From contig VXAI01000020.1 in NCBI GenBank assembly GCA_013399305.1, positions 2,794,262 to 2,858,261 on the forward strand: a DNA stretch of 64,000 bases, in the 5' to 3' direction. The DNA is from Rostratula benghalensis (lineage: Eukaryota > Chordata > Aves > Charadriiformes > Rostratulidae). The notes under the pieces are model-generated. The model was given only the letters and a program-made list of their open reading frames with translations. It made no database searches and was not told where the DNA came from. Positions within the stretch are counted from its first letter, which is position 1; each line of letters starts with the position of its first letter. This document shows positions 1-12,200 of this stretch, in pieces. The translations under genes and the position numbers were made by a program.

Positions 1-3000
1 TTCTCTTTTGCAGAGAAAGAAGGTAGTTTTATTTTGTCTAAGCTTTCTGCTTTTCTCTCTCTTCTCAAAGTGATAGCTCAGAGTCTCCTTTGTAAGTACC
101 TCAGGTTTTTGCCAAGATGAAACTTCCTGCTTCAGCTTCAAATCAATGTCAGCTGCATGAAGTCCTACAGCTACTCGTCAGTTGTGTTCTAAACCAACCC
201 ACCTTGGAGGACACACGTGAAATCAGTGGTGGCCACCCTCTTTTTCTGACAGTGCTTCCCTCTGCATGGATGTTCAACAGGAATTCTTTGACATAAAGCA
301 GAAAAAGTTAGCTCTAAGCTTAATTCCTCCCACTGATACACATGTCATTTAAAGGAATAATATCACCTGAATAAAGGTAGATAATCTTTTTCCCCCCATC
401 GTAAGTGGAAATGTGCCAAATGCTGGATGTACTTTATCTGCCCTGCAGTTTAGAACAAGAAAGATAAACATCACAAAATGCAACTGCCAGGCAAAAATAT
501 TGATAAATAGCAGGTAATTTTTCCAGATGGGATTTAGATTTCTATACATACTGACAAACATTTGAGATGTCTTGGGTTTCATTTTTCTTTGTCACAGGTA
601 TATATAGACATGTATATGAAAAATTATAATGTTTGAAAGTCATACAGGACACAGAAGACAAATTTAAAAAGCCTTGTTCTGTTGGTGTTTGCTTACTGAA
701 TTTCTTATCCAAATTTTAAAGTACAGCTTTGTGCTCCATGTCACTCAAATGGCAGTATTTAAAATCACTGGTAACACCTTCAGGAGCTGATAAGCTTGCT
801 TCAGTGCTGTCAGCTAAGTCCCCATACCTTTATCTGGAGTTTTCATATGCTACAAAGTTCAGCGACTGCTTACCTCATAGTCACAGAAATATTTCAACAT
901 TTTCTGCAGTTCAATCAAAAAGTCTTCTAGGATCAATGTGTATCCTGGGGCAGGATTAAGCCAGTGAATGGTAGTGCACCTGGTGGCCTGATTGCTTTAA
1001 TCTCTGTTAAAAAAAAAAAGTTCATACCTATAAGGATGTAAATTTTGTTCATAAGTAAGAACCAAAAGCCAAGACTACAAGCAGTTCACAACCTTTTCTC
1101 TAAAGTGTATGGCCTCCTCTATCGATCTCAATGGACCATTCATTCTGAGGCCAGTTATTTTGGCTATCTCTCTGTTGTGTGTTTGAAAATGGAACCAAGG
1201 TTCACTCTTTATGATGCAGCGGTTAAAAGAACACTTGCAATTCATTCCTGCATCCAGTCTTACTCCTACTATTACTATTGTCCTGGCTGTGGTGTTACTA
1301 GTTTGGCTCTCCAGTCACTGAAGGGAGCTTGCGCGGGTGGGAACACTGCTGCCACCTGCAACTGCCGCTTTATCAGAGCGCCCAGCCAGAAAAAGAATGC
1401 ATTCTGAAAACTAGAATGAGCTTCCCACTTTTTCTTGTGGGATCCGAGTGAAGCAGAGGTAAATCAGAACTTCTCACATTATTACAATGGCAAACATAGC
1501 AGAAAGAAACTGGAGCACTAAGCAGGGCCAGATCTTTGGTTGGTATACATTGCTGCTGCTTCATTTACTTTGGAAGAGTCCATTCACTTCAGTTGAGGAT
1601 CTGGTCCTTGTCAGGGTCTATAAAGTTTTGAAGAAGGGTTATATATAAATAACTAGATTTGCTGCAAGCACTTTTCCTTTTGATGAGGATTTTTTTTCTA
1701 GTATACATTTCAAGAATGAACAGCATATTAAATGTTTACTATGTATTACTTTGTCTTTGTTTGCTTGTTGGTTCATTCTTCTGGTCAGCAACGTGTCAGT
1801 ATGACATTTTTGATGCAAGTCAGTTCCTGCCTGCACTTGGAGCTGATGCACCTTGAGCAGGAACAAATTCCAGACTGATTAATGCTGCACACAGTCTGTG
1901 GAACATCCAATTCCTACAGACACCGACGTGACTGCAACAATAATGGGATCTGATGGGTGTCCCTCCTGCCCTGAAAAGCATCATAGCCCACACTGACTGT
2001 TTCCATTGGGTAATTATTATTTTTTAATTTGGATCCAATAAAGAGCTTCTCTATATTCTGGCCTAACATTGTTAAATGTTAATGTTGCCCACAATGCTTG
2101 GTGTGCTTCCTTCTATAAACTGAACAAAGTGGCTGTGCTCTCTTGCCAGCCACAGATTTATTGGGGTATGGATTACACATATTAAACACAGTCATCAGGC
2201 CACAAAGGTTCCATCACAATCTGCCTACAAGCTAACATCATTAAGAGGCAGACTCCATATATCTTCATGACTGATATGCTGATCTCCCCACTGCATTGAC
2301 TAATGAATTGACACACACAGTGTTCTTCAACATTAGCGTGCATCCCTTTGATTTACAGCACTAGAGTAGGGGGCTGTAAGAACTCAGATGCTGATGAATT
2401 TCAGACAGCAGTTGTACTTGGCTGACCAGGATGCTTCCCTTTGAGGAGAGGAGGGTTTGCATCCCAAAATAGTACATAATAAACGTGGTAGGCCTCACTT
2501 TGTCTGCAGTCTCACCTCTACAATGCCATCAGGCTGCTTGCCTTCCTGAGACAAATCTCCAGCTGTTATAATTCAGGGCATATCGATTTACATTGGTTCT
2601 TCTCTGAGCAGAGTGGCTGAACCTTTTGATTTGTCTGCTTTAAAGACACATCTGGGAGCCACCAATGTACACTTGCTCCTGAGGTTTCTCAGTGCCAGGG
2701 AAAAGGGCTCCAGGGAAAGACAACAGTGGATTTCTGCCTATGATAGGTGTCAGCCCTGCCAGTCTGCAGCTGTGGAGGGAAAGCAATGGCAGCTGGCCAT
2801 TGTGAACAGAGGGGAGGAGTGAGGTTGTGGAAACATGAGGAGTGAAAGGACATTTGGCCCAGAGCATTGTCTATTGAACTGATTGACTGGCTACAAGCCC
2901 ATGTTTTGCTAGCAGCCTTGTATTTAAGTTACCTACAGCACAGACTATACTGTTCTAATGACTGACGTGAAATACAGGCTGATTTCGACCATTTGGAAGT

Positions 3001-3394
3001 TGCCATCACATAGAACAGTCATCTTCCAGACTACTGCTAAATCCATCTGATGAAACAAAAGAGTCATATATTCTGTGAGCAGAGAAAGGCAGAAGCAATT
3101 GCTTGGATGTGTCCTGGATGACAGACTGATCATGTGCATTGGGAGTTTGTGGTGTTTCACAGTTAAAATAGTAAATTTTTATTTTATGTAGCAAATAAAT
3201 CAGAATTTTAAGAAGTCTGATAACATACCACTAAATCATCCAGATTGTCCCACAAAGATATATTCCAGCCTATGATGCAACATTTCAATGATGACTAAGA
3301 TCTATTACTCTTTGTAGATTCTTGGTTTGTCTGTTTATTTTAATTTTAAGATGCCTCATATATTTATACAGATTTCATATCTGTAAGACGGCAT
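1..3394. other. Unique AT-rich non-coding DNA
   Basis: I see no gene, RNA gene or recognisable transposon here. Several frames stay open for 60 to 120 codons, for example 1045-1407 on the plus strand, but they overlap frames on the other strand, have no domain I recognise and lack convincing splice or promoter context. The only local features are short A or T runs (about 1009-1019 and 1689-1697). Divergent repeats too old to see by eye may be present. Confidence 0.55.
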
Positions 3395-4212
3395 CAAAGA
3401 ATCAAAGAATCATAGAATGATTTGGTTTGCAAGGGACCATAAAGTTCACCAAGTTCCAAACCCCCTGGCATGGACAGGGACACCTCCCACTACACCAAGT
3501 TGCTCAAAGCCCCATCCAGCCTGGTCTTGAACATTTCCATGGATGGGGTATCCACAACGTCTCTGGGCAACCTGTTCCAGTGTCTCACCACCCTCACAGG
3601 AAAGAATTTCTTCCTAATCTAAATCTCCCTTCTTTCAGATCAAAACCATTATCCCTTGTCCTATCACTACACTGCCTGATAAGGAGTCCCTCCCCATCTC
3701 TCCTGTGGGCCCCCTTCAAATACTGGAAGACTGCTCCAAGGTCTCCCCAGAGCTTTCTCTTCTCCAGGCTGAAAAATCCCAACTCTCTCAACCTGTCTTC
3801 ACAGGAGAGGTCTTCCATCCCTCTGATCATCTTCATGACCCTTCCCTGGACTCATTCCAACAGGTCCATGTCCTTCTTGTGCCAAGGACTCTAGAGCTGG
3901 ACACAGTACATCAGATGGGGTCTCATGAGCACAACAGAGGGGCAGAATGAACTCGCTCAAGCTGCTGGCCGCAGTTTATTTTGATGAATCCCAGGATGCA
4001 GTTGGCTTTCTGGGTTGCCTGTGCACATTTCTGACTCTTATTGAGCTCCTCATCCATCAACACCCCCAAGTCCTTCTCCTCAGGGCTGCTCTACAGCTAT
4101 TCTCTGCCCAACCTGCATTTGTGCCTGGTGTTCCCATGTCGCAGGTGCAGGACCTTGCATTTGGCCTGGCTGAACTTCATGAGGTTTACACGGGCCCACT
4201 CCTTAAGCCTGT
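3395..4212 (-). mobile_element. CR1 LINE, 5'-truncated, 3' end of ORF2 plus tail
   Basis: Read on the minus strand, this is the 3' part of a CR1 non-LTR retrotransposon. The plus strand opens with the reverse complement of the CR1 octamer tail (agaatcaaagaatcatagaatg at 3397-3419), followed by the characteristic 3' region. The minus frame at 3594-3836 retains the C-terminal ORF2 block with RLRELGFFSLEKRKLWGDL and later SDRTRDNGFDLKEGRF, which is typical of CR1. ORF2 encodes the endonuclease and reverse transcriptase, but only the region after the catalytic core survives. Homology fades near 4212 at the sequence reading gggcccactccttaagcctg, so the copy is 5'-truncated, as most CR1 insertions are. 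It is broken by stops and indels and cannot move. The 155-codon plus-strand frame at 3427-3894 is its antisense shadow. Confidence 0.93.
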
Positions 4213-7200
4213 AAGATTTAAACTTGTTTAGCCAGCGGATTTAGAGACACAGGCAAGTTTCTTCCTGCCACTCACGTTAAAACAACACACAAAAATAATT
4301 AAAAAAATTGATCTGACCAGACAAACTAACTAACATGAGGGGAAAAAAAAGGAGTTTGCCCTTTAAGCTCACTTGCTAAAATGGTCACCTCCCTTCAAAA
4401 ATCAATGTGGATATACTTATTCACAGTTTGCAAATAAGTGGTGGGAGCTTTGTCATTGAAAACAGAAGGAGGTTATCCCGGATAGAGAGAGGTGTTAACA
4501 TTGAGGCAAGTCAATCGCATGCCCCCTTTAAGTGAGCATATTCAGAATTTCATTGAAAATAAACAAAAATAAAGCAGAATTTCTATTATTTTTCCACTTT
4601 CTGACTTTCTGGAGAGAATCTAGATGGTAAATAGAAATGGATTATTAGTGCTTGCAGCTGATAAAAGTTAAGGCTGGAGAATGAATAATAAAAAAAATCA
4701 AATAAAGACTTATATCAATGAAGGAGTTTGTTACACTACTTGCATCAAAATTAGATCATTTTTCAAAGCTGCTACATATGAATGTAAGCTACTTCTGGGC
4801 ATCTTTAATTTATGTGACTGCTACTGGCAAAACAAATAAGGTATTTTCATACTGTTCTTAATAGCATTACAGGTATAAAATGTGTCATGGTGAAAATGTC
4901 CTATGCAGCACTGCAACATCCGTTATACAGAGAGCAGAAAAAAATCTTTCCTTTTAATACCTATCTCATGTTGTCCCTCATTGTCAATAGAATCATTCAT
5001 ATTATGATGAACTGAGTAATGGAAAGAAGTGTTTTTAACTATTTGGGAATATATTGCACTGCCTGGAATGATGAGATGAACCAGTTGGTTTGAGAAAAAG
5101 ACACTGAAATGGGTAGGAGACACTGGGAGGAAAATCTGCTTGTACACGGCACTAGGAGGGAGACCTGCCCTATGCCTGCATCCAGGTGTAATAGGGCATC
5201 AATTTACAGCAATCTGTGTAGGGTAAAAGAGCACAAATGACAAAACAAACCCAGACTACATGCCCACTCACTGAAGGCAATGGTTGAAAGAAAAAGACTC
5301 CTGGCCAGCAACTGGAACAGAGTTCCTCAGAAGGATGGAGAAGACTAGCAGATCTTCACCAGAATGACCTCGTCCCTAAAGGAGCAGCCCAAGTACCACC
5401 TTTCATGGCAGGAATCCCTCTCTGTTTTCTACAGAGAGGAGGTCTTCTCAGAGAGAAGAACCAGGGAACCTTGTGTGAAATAGTTGCCTAAAGCACGGAA
5501 GAAAGGAACACATGTGGGTGATTTACTGAACCAAGTTTTTTCCTTTAAATAAACTCCCACCAGACCTCAGTCTTTTTGTTTTTGTGGGAGTCTTGCTGCC
5601 TGGGCTTCCAGAAACTTTCATACGCTGTGCAAAAGTACATGAATTTTTACTGGGAACCCCTTTTCTGGGTGTCTTTAATCTATCTTGAATGTTCGTCTTG
5701 CCTTGAAAAGTGTCACTCCAAAGAAAAGTTCTATTCTCTCCCACTCTCCTTCAGATCTGCTGGCTCCTTCACTACCCTTTTCTTTAAGGCATTTTGGTAA
5801 AGAAAAGCATAGCTGAATTTGTCAGCCTGGCATTCTGGTTTGAAGAGCAAAACTTGGACAAATTCAACACTGTTCAAACTGCACTTAACCCTCATGTGCA
5901 CAAATTCCCCATCTCTCTGGAAGGTGTAAGAACTCCTTCATGGGAAAAAAACCAAACCCAGATAGCTCCATGGGAGTGCATGGACCACCAAGACAGCAAA
6001 AGCAACCAAAACCAAGCCTTAAAATTCTGCTGTAACCATGAAGCACAGGTTGGATTCATTAGCATAAATAAACTTTTTCCATAAGTCTGTTGGTCCATAT
6101 CCTGTAAACTGAAAACACAGCACAAAAATTTGAACTCTCTAAGTTTTCTGATAAATGTGCAGTATGTACCAAAAAATATCAACCCACTTCTTTAAATTCA
6201 CCAAAATCCTACATACAGTGCCCAAGAAAGCAGGGCTGGCCCTTCCCTGTGTGTCCCTATAAACCTTATGAAACTTTCTTTGTATCTCCAGCACCATCAA
6301 GAACATACTGTTATTGTGACTCCTGTGATGGGCTTCTTCCTTCTCATTAGCTGTAATTTAGAGATGGGAAGAGAGTGAACTGCAGGCAAAGTTTGATCTG
6401 AGATGACAAGGCTAATTTTGGGAAAAAATGTCCCTCTACTTCTCCAGATGTCGGATTAAATCTAAAGCAAGCACAGCATGCAGATAGTAAACATAATATC
6501 CTCCTAATTATATTAAATTACCTCTCAGGAGCTGCTCTGCCCTCTTGTCAAAGGCCAGGAACTGGCTTTTAATGATGAATGTGAACCTCAGTGGGACATT
6601 CTATATCATCATTTAGTTCAGTAAATGTGGCCCAAATCAGTTGTATAGGTGTAATTAGATGCTGAAAAATAATTACTTTGGCCTTACCATTAAAAATTTC
6701 TTGCTTGTATCCCCTTGTGATCTATGAACAAATTACTTTATTAGGAAATCATTAGAGCTCAATTTGTCTCTATATAATACAGACATCGATATTCATTTCT
6801 CATAATGGACCCACACATTCTTGCCATAAATTTGTACAACTACATAGCCAGATATTAATTTGAGGTTGTTACCAACCTTAATGAAAAGACTGTTTTTACA
6901 TAGTGAGATGTTTTTCTTAGGTACCATCTTCCAGGAGAAAAATGGGTAATATGAGCTTTATTGTTAAGCCATTAGTTCAGACAATCTTTGTGTTTCTATG
7001 CCCCGCTGCAGAGGGGAGAAATTTTTATGTGGCTGATCCCTTTGTGCTGCTGTAATATCCAAGTTTGGGTTGGCAGGAGCAAAACACCTTCTCAACTTAA
7101 GCATATTATTATGAGAATGTTACCATTATCAGGGCCCCGAGAGTATCCCACTTAGGTCATTGGTGCCAGCTCTCAGCCCATGCAGAGCAGTGGGGAGGCA

Positions 7201-7492
7201 TCCCCAGATGTCCTACAAGCAGACCCTGGCCATTGGCCAAACCTTCTCATGGGGGCTACTGGTCTGTGCTGGGCCATGTTGGTGAGTTTGGAGTCCCTTG
7301 CAACTTTTATTTGGTGCTTACTTCTTTGCAGATTTCTCAGAGCATTGAGAAAGCAGGCTACCCAAACGTCCTTGGTGTGGGGACCTGGTATAGTTTCAAG
7401 TCATATCTAGCAGTTAACTGATTTATTGACCATTAGAATTTACAGACCAAATGTGAGGGGGAAAGGAGACCATCAGTCAGATCCCAGGTCAA
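4213..7492. other. Unique AT-rich non-coding DNA
   Basis: No gene or nameable repeat is seen. Frames of 60 to 96 codons (for example 5794-6084 plus and 5892-6182 minus) lie opposite each other and look like chance frames. A G4A8 run lies near 4338-4349. The stretch 6540-6900 is rich in homeodomain-type ATTA/TAAT cores and homopolymer-poor, so it could be conserved non-coding DNA, but this cannot be judged from one genome. Confidence 0.5.
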
Positions 7493-7591
7493 CTCCTGTT
7501 GTAAATTACCTTCACATAGTGCAGTTTTTAGCTTTCACACAAGTGCAGGTTCTCACTGAAGTCTGTCATTGCAGGACTAAATAAAGTGACA
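7493..7591 (-). repeat. Left arm of a long inverted repeat
   Basis: The reverse complement of this segment aligns over its whole length with 8886-8983. By eye there are about five mismatches and one single-base gap in 99 positions, roughly 95% identity. The shared core includes the blocks reading gacagacttcagtgagaacc and gcacttgtgtgaaagctaaa. Identity stops sharply at both ends. I do not recognise the sequence as CR1 or any family I can name. It could be one of two opposed copies of a young interspersed repeat, a terminal inverted repeat of a DNA element, or a local inverted duplication. Confidence 0.9.
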
Positions 7592-8885
7592 AGCTCCAGC
7601 TAATTCTCTACAGTGGTGGTTGGATAGTCACTTGCTGTTGAAATGGGCCAATATATAGCAGATGCTATCTCAGTCTATCTCTGAGCATCACGCAAGTAAT
7701 CTTTACACTGAGGCTTCTAAAATTCCATTTTGATCTGTGCAAGCAGTCCTCCATTTTATAACATGGCAATTTTTCTGGGTTTCATATGCCACAAGCACTT
7801 GAAAAAGATATAAATAAGAAGATTGTCTATATGCAACTAATTTGACCACAGAATTCATAATAACTTCAGAAAAAAATGACTTGAGGATTTTAAAAAATAT
7901 TGCTTAGAACCTGAAAGGGACTGAGAACATTCTCACCTTATCTTCCATTTCAACAGGTACAGGTAAGCATTTGTTCCCATTTATAAAGTTGCCAGCCTAT
8001 AATCATGCCCATCACATTTTCACTATTCTCATGGCCAGTGCAGTGGAGCTCAATCCACCATGGATCTGGTTCACAATCTGCTGGAGTCCCAGATTCTCCA
8101 TTCAGGACCCCTGTGAGTCCCTCTGTGGCCGTGTAATAGGTGCCAAAACTGTTCAAGCCACCGAGAAAATGCAGCACCAGTCGTGGCACTCAGCTGGAAG
8201 CAAATAAAATGCCAGCCTTTCTGCAAAGCCCTTGCACATACAGTGTGGCACTGAAGTTGTTAAAGCAGTGAGTAGACAATAAGCATCTCAAGCCTGTTCC
8301 TCACAGAAAAGGAACAAAGCGCTAAAGTCATCAATACAAGCAGTATAAATCAACTGAATAGGCAGCTGGAAGATGACAGCTACCAATATTATGAGACTTA
8401 AAAAGGGAAGATAAAATATAGGTGGATTTTTATCTTTTTGGTTTATAAGGCCATGTTTGATGGACCATAAGGTCTTGCTAGACTTAATGGGCTAAATTCC
8501 TCCCTGGGGTAGTTCTTCAGTGCGGTTGTCTCCCATCAGGATGTTTGGAACCAAGAGAATTATGCATGCTGCAGCAGTAGTTTGAGGTGCTCCCCTTTTA
8601 AAAGCTGCCATGCCTCAGATGGTAAGTTAATTCCAAGGCCAGGAAGCAGATATTTAAAATTGCAGAAAGCAGCAGAAAGAGCAATGGAGTACAGAAACAA
8701 GCAGAGAACTGGTACTCTCAACCAGCATAAAGTGAACGGTGACAAAAGAGCTCAATTCTTTGCTTCCTGCAAACTGCATTATCCAATCATACTAATTCTT
8801 TTCTCTTTACCTTGGCTGTCTGACCACCACCCCCACACCCCAAGTCAAATCTCACCAGTGTATCCGAAACAGTATGAGCACTGTA
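7592..8885. other. 1.3-kb spacer between the inverted-repeat arms
   Basis: This is the loop region of the inverted repeat. It holds opposing frames at 7950-8189 (minus) and 7971-8207 (plus) and others of 60 to 109 codons near 8560-8911. None shows a transposase motif or other domain I recognise, so there is no positive evidence that the arms bound an autonomous DNA transposon. A C-rich stretch lies at 8823-8843. Confidence 0.5.
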
Positions 8886-8983
8886 TGTCACTTTATTTAG
8901 TTCTGCAATGACAGACTTCAGTGAGAACCTGCACTTGTGTGAAAGCTAAAATCTGCACTATGTGAAGGCAAATTGCAACAGAG
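8886..8983 (+). repeat. Right arm of a long inverted repeat
   Basis: This is the partner of 7493-7591 in opposite orientation. The match begins at tgtcactttatttag and ends near gcaacagag. No clear target-site duplication flanks the outer ends: the left outer sequence reads ccaggtcaa and the right reads tcataaggg. If transcribed through, the two arms could pair into a stem of about 98 bp with a 1.3-kb loop. Confidence 0.9.
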
Positions 8984-10168
8984 TCATAAGGGACTCTGCA
9001 TTGCTCAGAAGGAAGTGTCTTTAAACATCATTCTGTCTCTCTTTAAGTTACACGGATTTCTTTTGTTTTCTGATCACCTTCAGCTCCGAGTTCAGTCTGA
9101 TAGACTGACAGACATTCTTGAAGCTGGCTATTACTCACCAGTTGTACTCAAGGACCCAAAATGAATAGAAACAGATCTCCCTTTCAACCTCAGAGAGAGT
9201 AATTTTCAAACCAAGGTACCCTAAAAGCATTCCAGTGAAGGTGAGAACATTCCTACACAGTGATTTAAGCCTCTACTTGTAATAGGCTTTCTTGGACTTG
9301 GAATACAAGTTGGGAAACATTGCTCTAAAAGGTTTGCTGCCTTAAATTTACCTTTTCTTCTGCTGACTCACAGTAATCAACCAAGAATGCATAGTTACAA
9401 AAAACACTAAATAAAACATGCTTTACTCAAAATGACAAATATGGAATAAGTAAGTGAGTTTCTTACTGCAGTCTTTGTTACTGACCTTGCTGAGAGGACA
9501 GAAAGAGATTTGAATTGTGGAACAGAAGATTTTGCAAATAAAGGTTAAACTACAGCAATTTTTCACTTTTCTTAGGTTCATATGTCCATCAGTTTCACCT
9601 TTCTTTTTTACCTTTTCTGTTTCAGCTTGTGAGTCCAACTAGATGAGCAGCCCGGTCCTAGCAGTGAACACAAAAAATACTTTGTATGCCTATGGTATAT
9701 ACTCACCAGTGAACTGCTGATGGGTAAAGGATCACTTTAATCTGTTTCAAATGTGGCTCCAACAAGTGCTTTTTTGTTGGCTGACAGTTCTTGTACTGGA
9801 AAAGACAGTGAAGAAAAAACATCTGTCTTTGCTGTGCCATCCATGTCAGGATGTTGTGGATTTCTTGTATCTGTTTACCTAGGCTGCTCAGTCATTCCTT
9901 GCCTTTGATTATACATTTTATGGTACAATTTTGCTGTTTTTTCATGGATCTAACGTGTCCAAGATGTTGCTGAGAATCCATCATTTTACACATAATACTG
10001 GGGTAGCTCTTCAGCTCTCTCACTCTCTGTATTTATCTAATCAGAATTTCAGCTCCATTTTGTTGTCGTGTTGTGGTACAGCTCAGTAAAAACAGATTTT
10101 AAACTGACCCTGTTTTAGAGTGAACCAGTTGATGTTGTGAATCCAGCATGTACAGTATATGCATTTCA

Positions 10169-10187
10169 GGTGGTGGTGGGGGAGGGT
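10169..10187 (+). repeat. GGT/G-rich simple repeat
   Basis: The run reads GG-T-GG-T-GG-T-GGGGG-A-GGG. It could form a two-tetrad G-quadruplex on the plus strand. It has no gene or promoter context. Confidence 0.7.
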
Positions 10188-10982
10188 TACTTGGGATTAT
10201 CCTGGATGCACATATTGAAAAATAATTAGTAGTCATTAGTAGTGTATATCTTCGAGTTTATTTTCCCCTAATCTGTAATCTTGCACACTCAAAGACTTGT
10301 TAACAATGCAAAATAAAGTGCAGTAATTGAGAATCATAAAATTTGCTTCAAAACCACATTCCCAATAGCAGCTAAAAAGCTAATATGGACAGTCCCCCAA
10401 TACCTTCTCTCCCTATTATACTGAATAACTTCGTAGCATCAGCAAACTTTATACTTCACTAACTATATCTTCCATGTTAGTAGTAAATATGTTGACTTTA
10501 AGAATGCACTCTCAAATTCATCTCGAAATAGCACATAGCTCCTCCTGCAAAGCAGACCCTTTTCAAGGGTGAGTCAGCTTTATCTTTTAACCCTCTTGAA
10601 ATTAAAATTGTTTGGGCTATGAGTCATACTCCGAAGTGACAGTTTCAGCTGTTAGTCTGACAATTTTACATTAACTCTGTTGGGATAGTCTTTTTGTTCT
10701 CTCACAGCATGCCAATCCATGTCACTAATGACAAATCATCTGAGTACTTTAAACCTGTCCTACCTCAAAACTCTCACAAGTAGCATCTATTTTTACTCAC
10801 ATTGTATACAAGATCTAAAAATAGATGTAGAAATAGAGTAGATGTTTCTTACTATCTTTTGATGGATAGCAACCTCTTTCATGGTTCTATATATCTGACC
10901 AAATTTCACTAACGCCCCTTTTTATCCCCTTCATGCATGTTGCTTTTCAGCGGATGCAGTCTTTTCTGTGACTTACTTTTTG

Positions 10983-11005
10983 GTAGAATCACAGAATCAC
11001 AGAAA
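10983..11005 (-). mobile_element. Possible minimal CR1 3' tail
   Basis: The plus strand reads tagaatcacagaatcacaga, which matches the start of many minus-strand CR1 copies (reverse complement of the octamer tail). No CR1 body follows it, so this is either an extremely short 5'-truncated insertion or a chance match. Confidence 0.3.
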
Positions 11006-11297
11006 CAATTGAGCCAGCACTGCAGAGACAGGGACAAGTAAAGTGTGAATGAGTGCCCAACAAGAGGAATAAAAGACATCTTATTAATATAGAGTAGCTT
11101 ATCAGCTAATGGCTTGAGTTGCATTCATGTTTGCTACCATGGAAGTGCTGATATACATTCAATATCCTGACAATTATTGGTATGGCACACAGTCACACAC
11201 AGACCTGTTTCAGTCACTTACAACATGCCTTCAAGACATACCTTCTACCTTACTTGGAAGAAGATGCAAGGGCTCAGTATGTTTTATAAACATTTAA

Positions 11298-12200
11298 TCC
11301 TGGAGGCTGGAAAGTCTCTGGGAGGTCTCCAGTACAGCCCCCTGCTCAGAGTAGGATCAGCTGTGAGATCAGAGCAGGTTGCTCAGGCCTTTAGCCTGAT
11401 GGATCCTGAAAACCTCCAAAGATGGAGACTGCACAGCCTCCCTGGGCAACCTATTGTATTACCTGACTGTGCTCATTAAGAAAAAGCATTTAAATCAACA
11501 CTCAGTCTTTCTTATTTTATGTCCATTTTCTCTCACCCTCCCATGATGCACCACCAATCTGTTATTTTTGTAACTTCCCTATGGATACTGGGAGGACACT
11601 GCTATGTGCCTGTAAAGCCCCCTCTTGACTCCAAGCTGAGCAAGATCTAATCACTTAGCCAGTCAAAGGGATAGTACTCCAGTCCCTCATTATGTCAGTG
11701 ACTCTCCATGAATCTGCCTCACTTCTTAATAACCTTCATTTCATGAGGGGGTCAAAATTGTTTGCAGTGTTCCTGTACAGTCTTACCAACTGCCAAGTAA
11801 ACAATCCCTTTCAGTGAAATCCTTACTGTACTCACCATAGCACAACCCAGGATGCTGCTAGTGTGCATTGCTATCAAGACACACTCCTGGCTCTTGTTTA
11901 GCCCACTGTCAACCAGCACTTCCAGATCCTGTTGGGCAGATCTGCACCCCAGCTGGTTGGTCCCCAGCCCATAGTGTTGCAGGTTGTTAGTCTGTCCAAG
12001 GCTTCATGAGGTCCCTGTATGTCCATTCCTCCAGCCTGTCTAGGTCCTTTTGAAAGCCATTTCTGCCCTCAAGTGCATTAACTGCACCCCTTCCTTAGTG
12101 TAATCAGAAAACTTGGTAGGGATACATTCCATCTGCTCCTCCAGGTCATTGATAAAGACGTTGAATGGGAGAGGTCACAGCACAGACCAACCAAGCAACA
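11298..12200 (-). mobile_element. Old, diverged CR1 LINE fragment
   Basis: The plus strand shows a decayed CR1 antisense order: ggaaagtctctgggaggtct, then a gctcag...gatcagctg block, then tccaaagatggagactgcac and cctccctgggcaacct. Much further on come a tail of ORF2 (gtccaggtccttttgaaagcc region) and tcattgataaagacgttgaa near 12150. The order and spacing match older CR1 subfamilies read backwards. Divergence is clearly higher than in the copies at 3395 and 26727. Both borders are approximate and no ORF2 frame survives. Confidence 0.82.

Larger units (their letters stand above)
8984..11297. other. Unique AT-rich non-coding DNA
   Basis: No gene is seen. A G-rich run at 10169-10187 (GGT repeats followed by G5AG3) is the main low-complexity feature. 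Frames of 60 to 71 codons near 9423-9638 and 10909-11124 have no recognisable content. Confidence 0.5.

Noticed and set aside
3427..3894. 155-codon open frame on the plus strand, the longest in the window
   Set aside because: It lies entirely antisense within a CR1 copy. The minus strand carries the real (degenerate) ORF2 C-terminus.
7493..8983. Autonomous DNA transposon bounded by the inverted repeat
   Set aside because: No transposase-like frame lies in the spacer and no target-site duplication is visible at the outer ends, so only the repeat itself is claimed.
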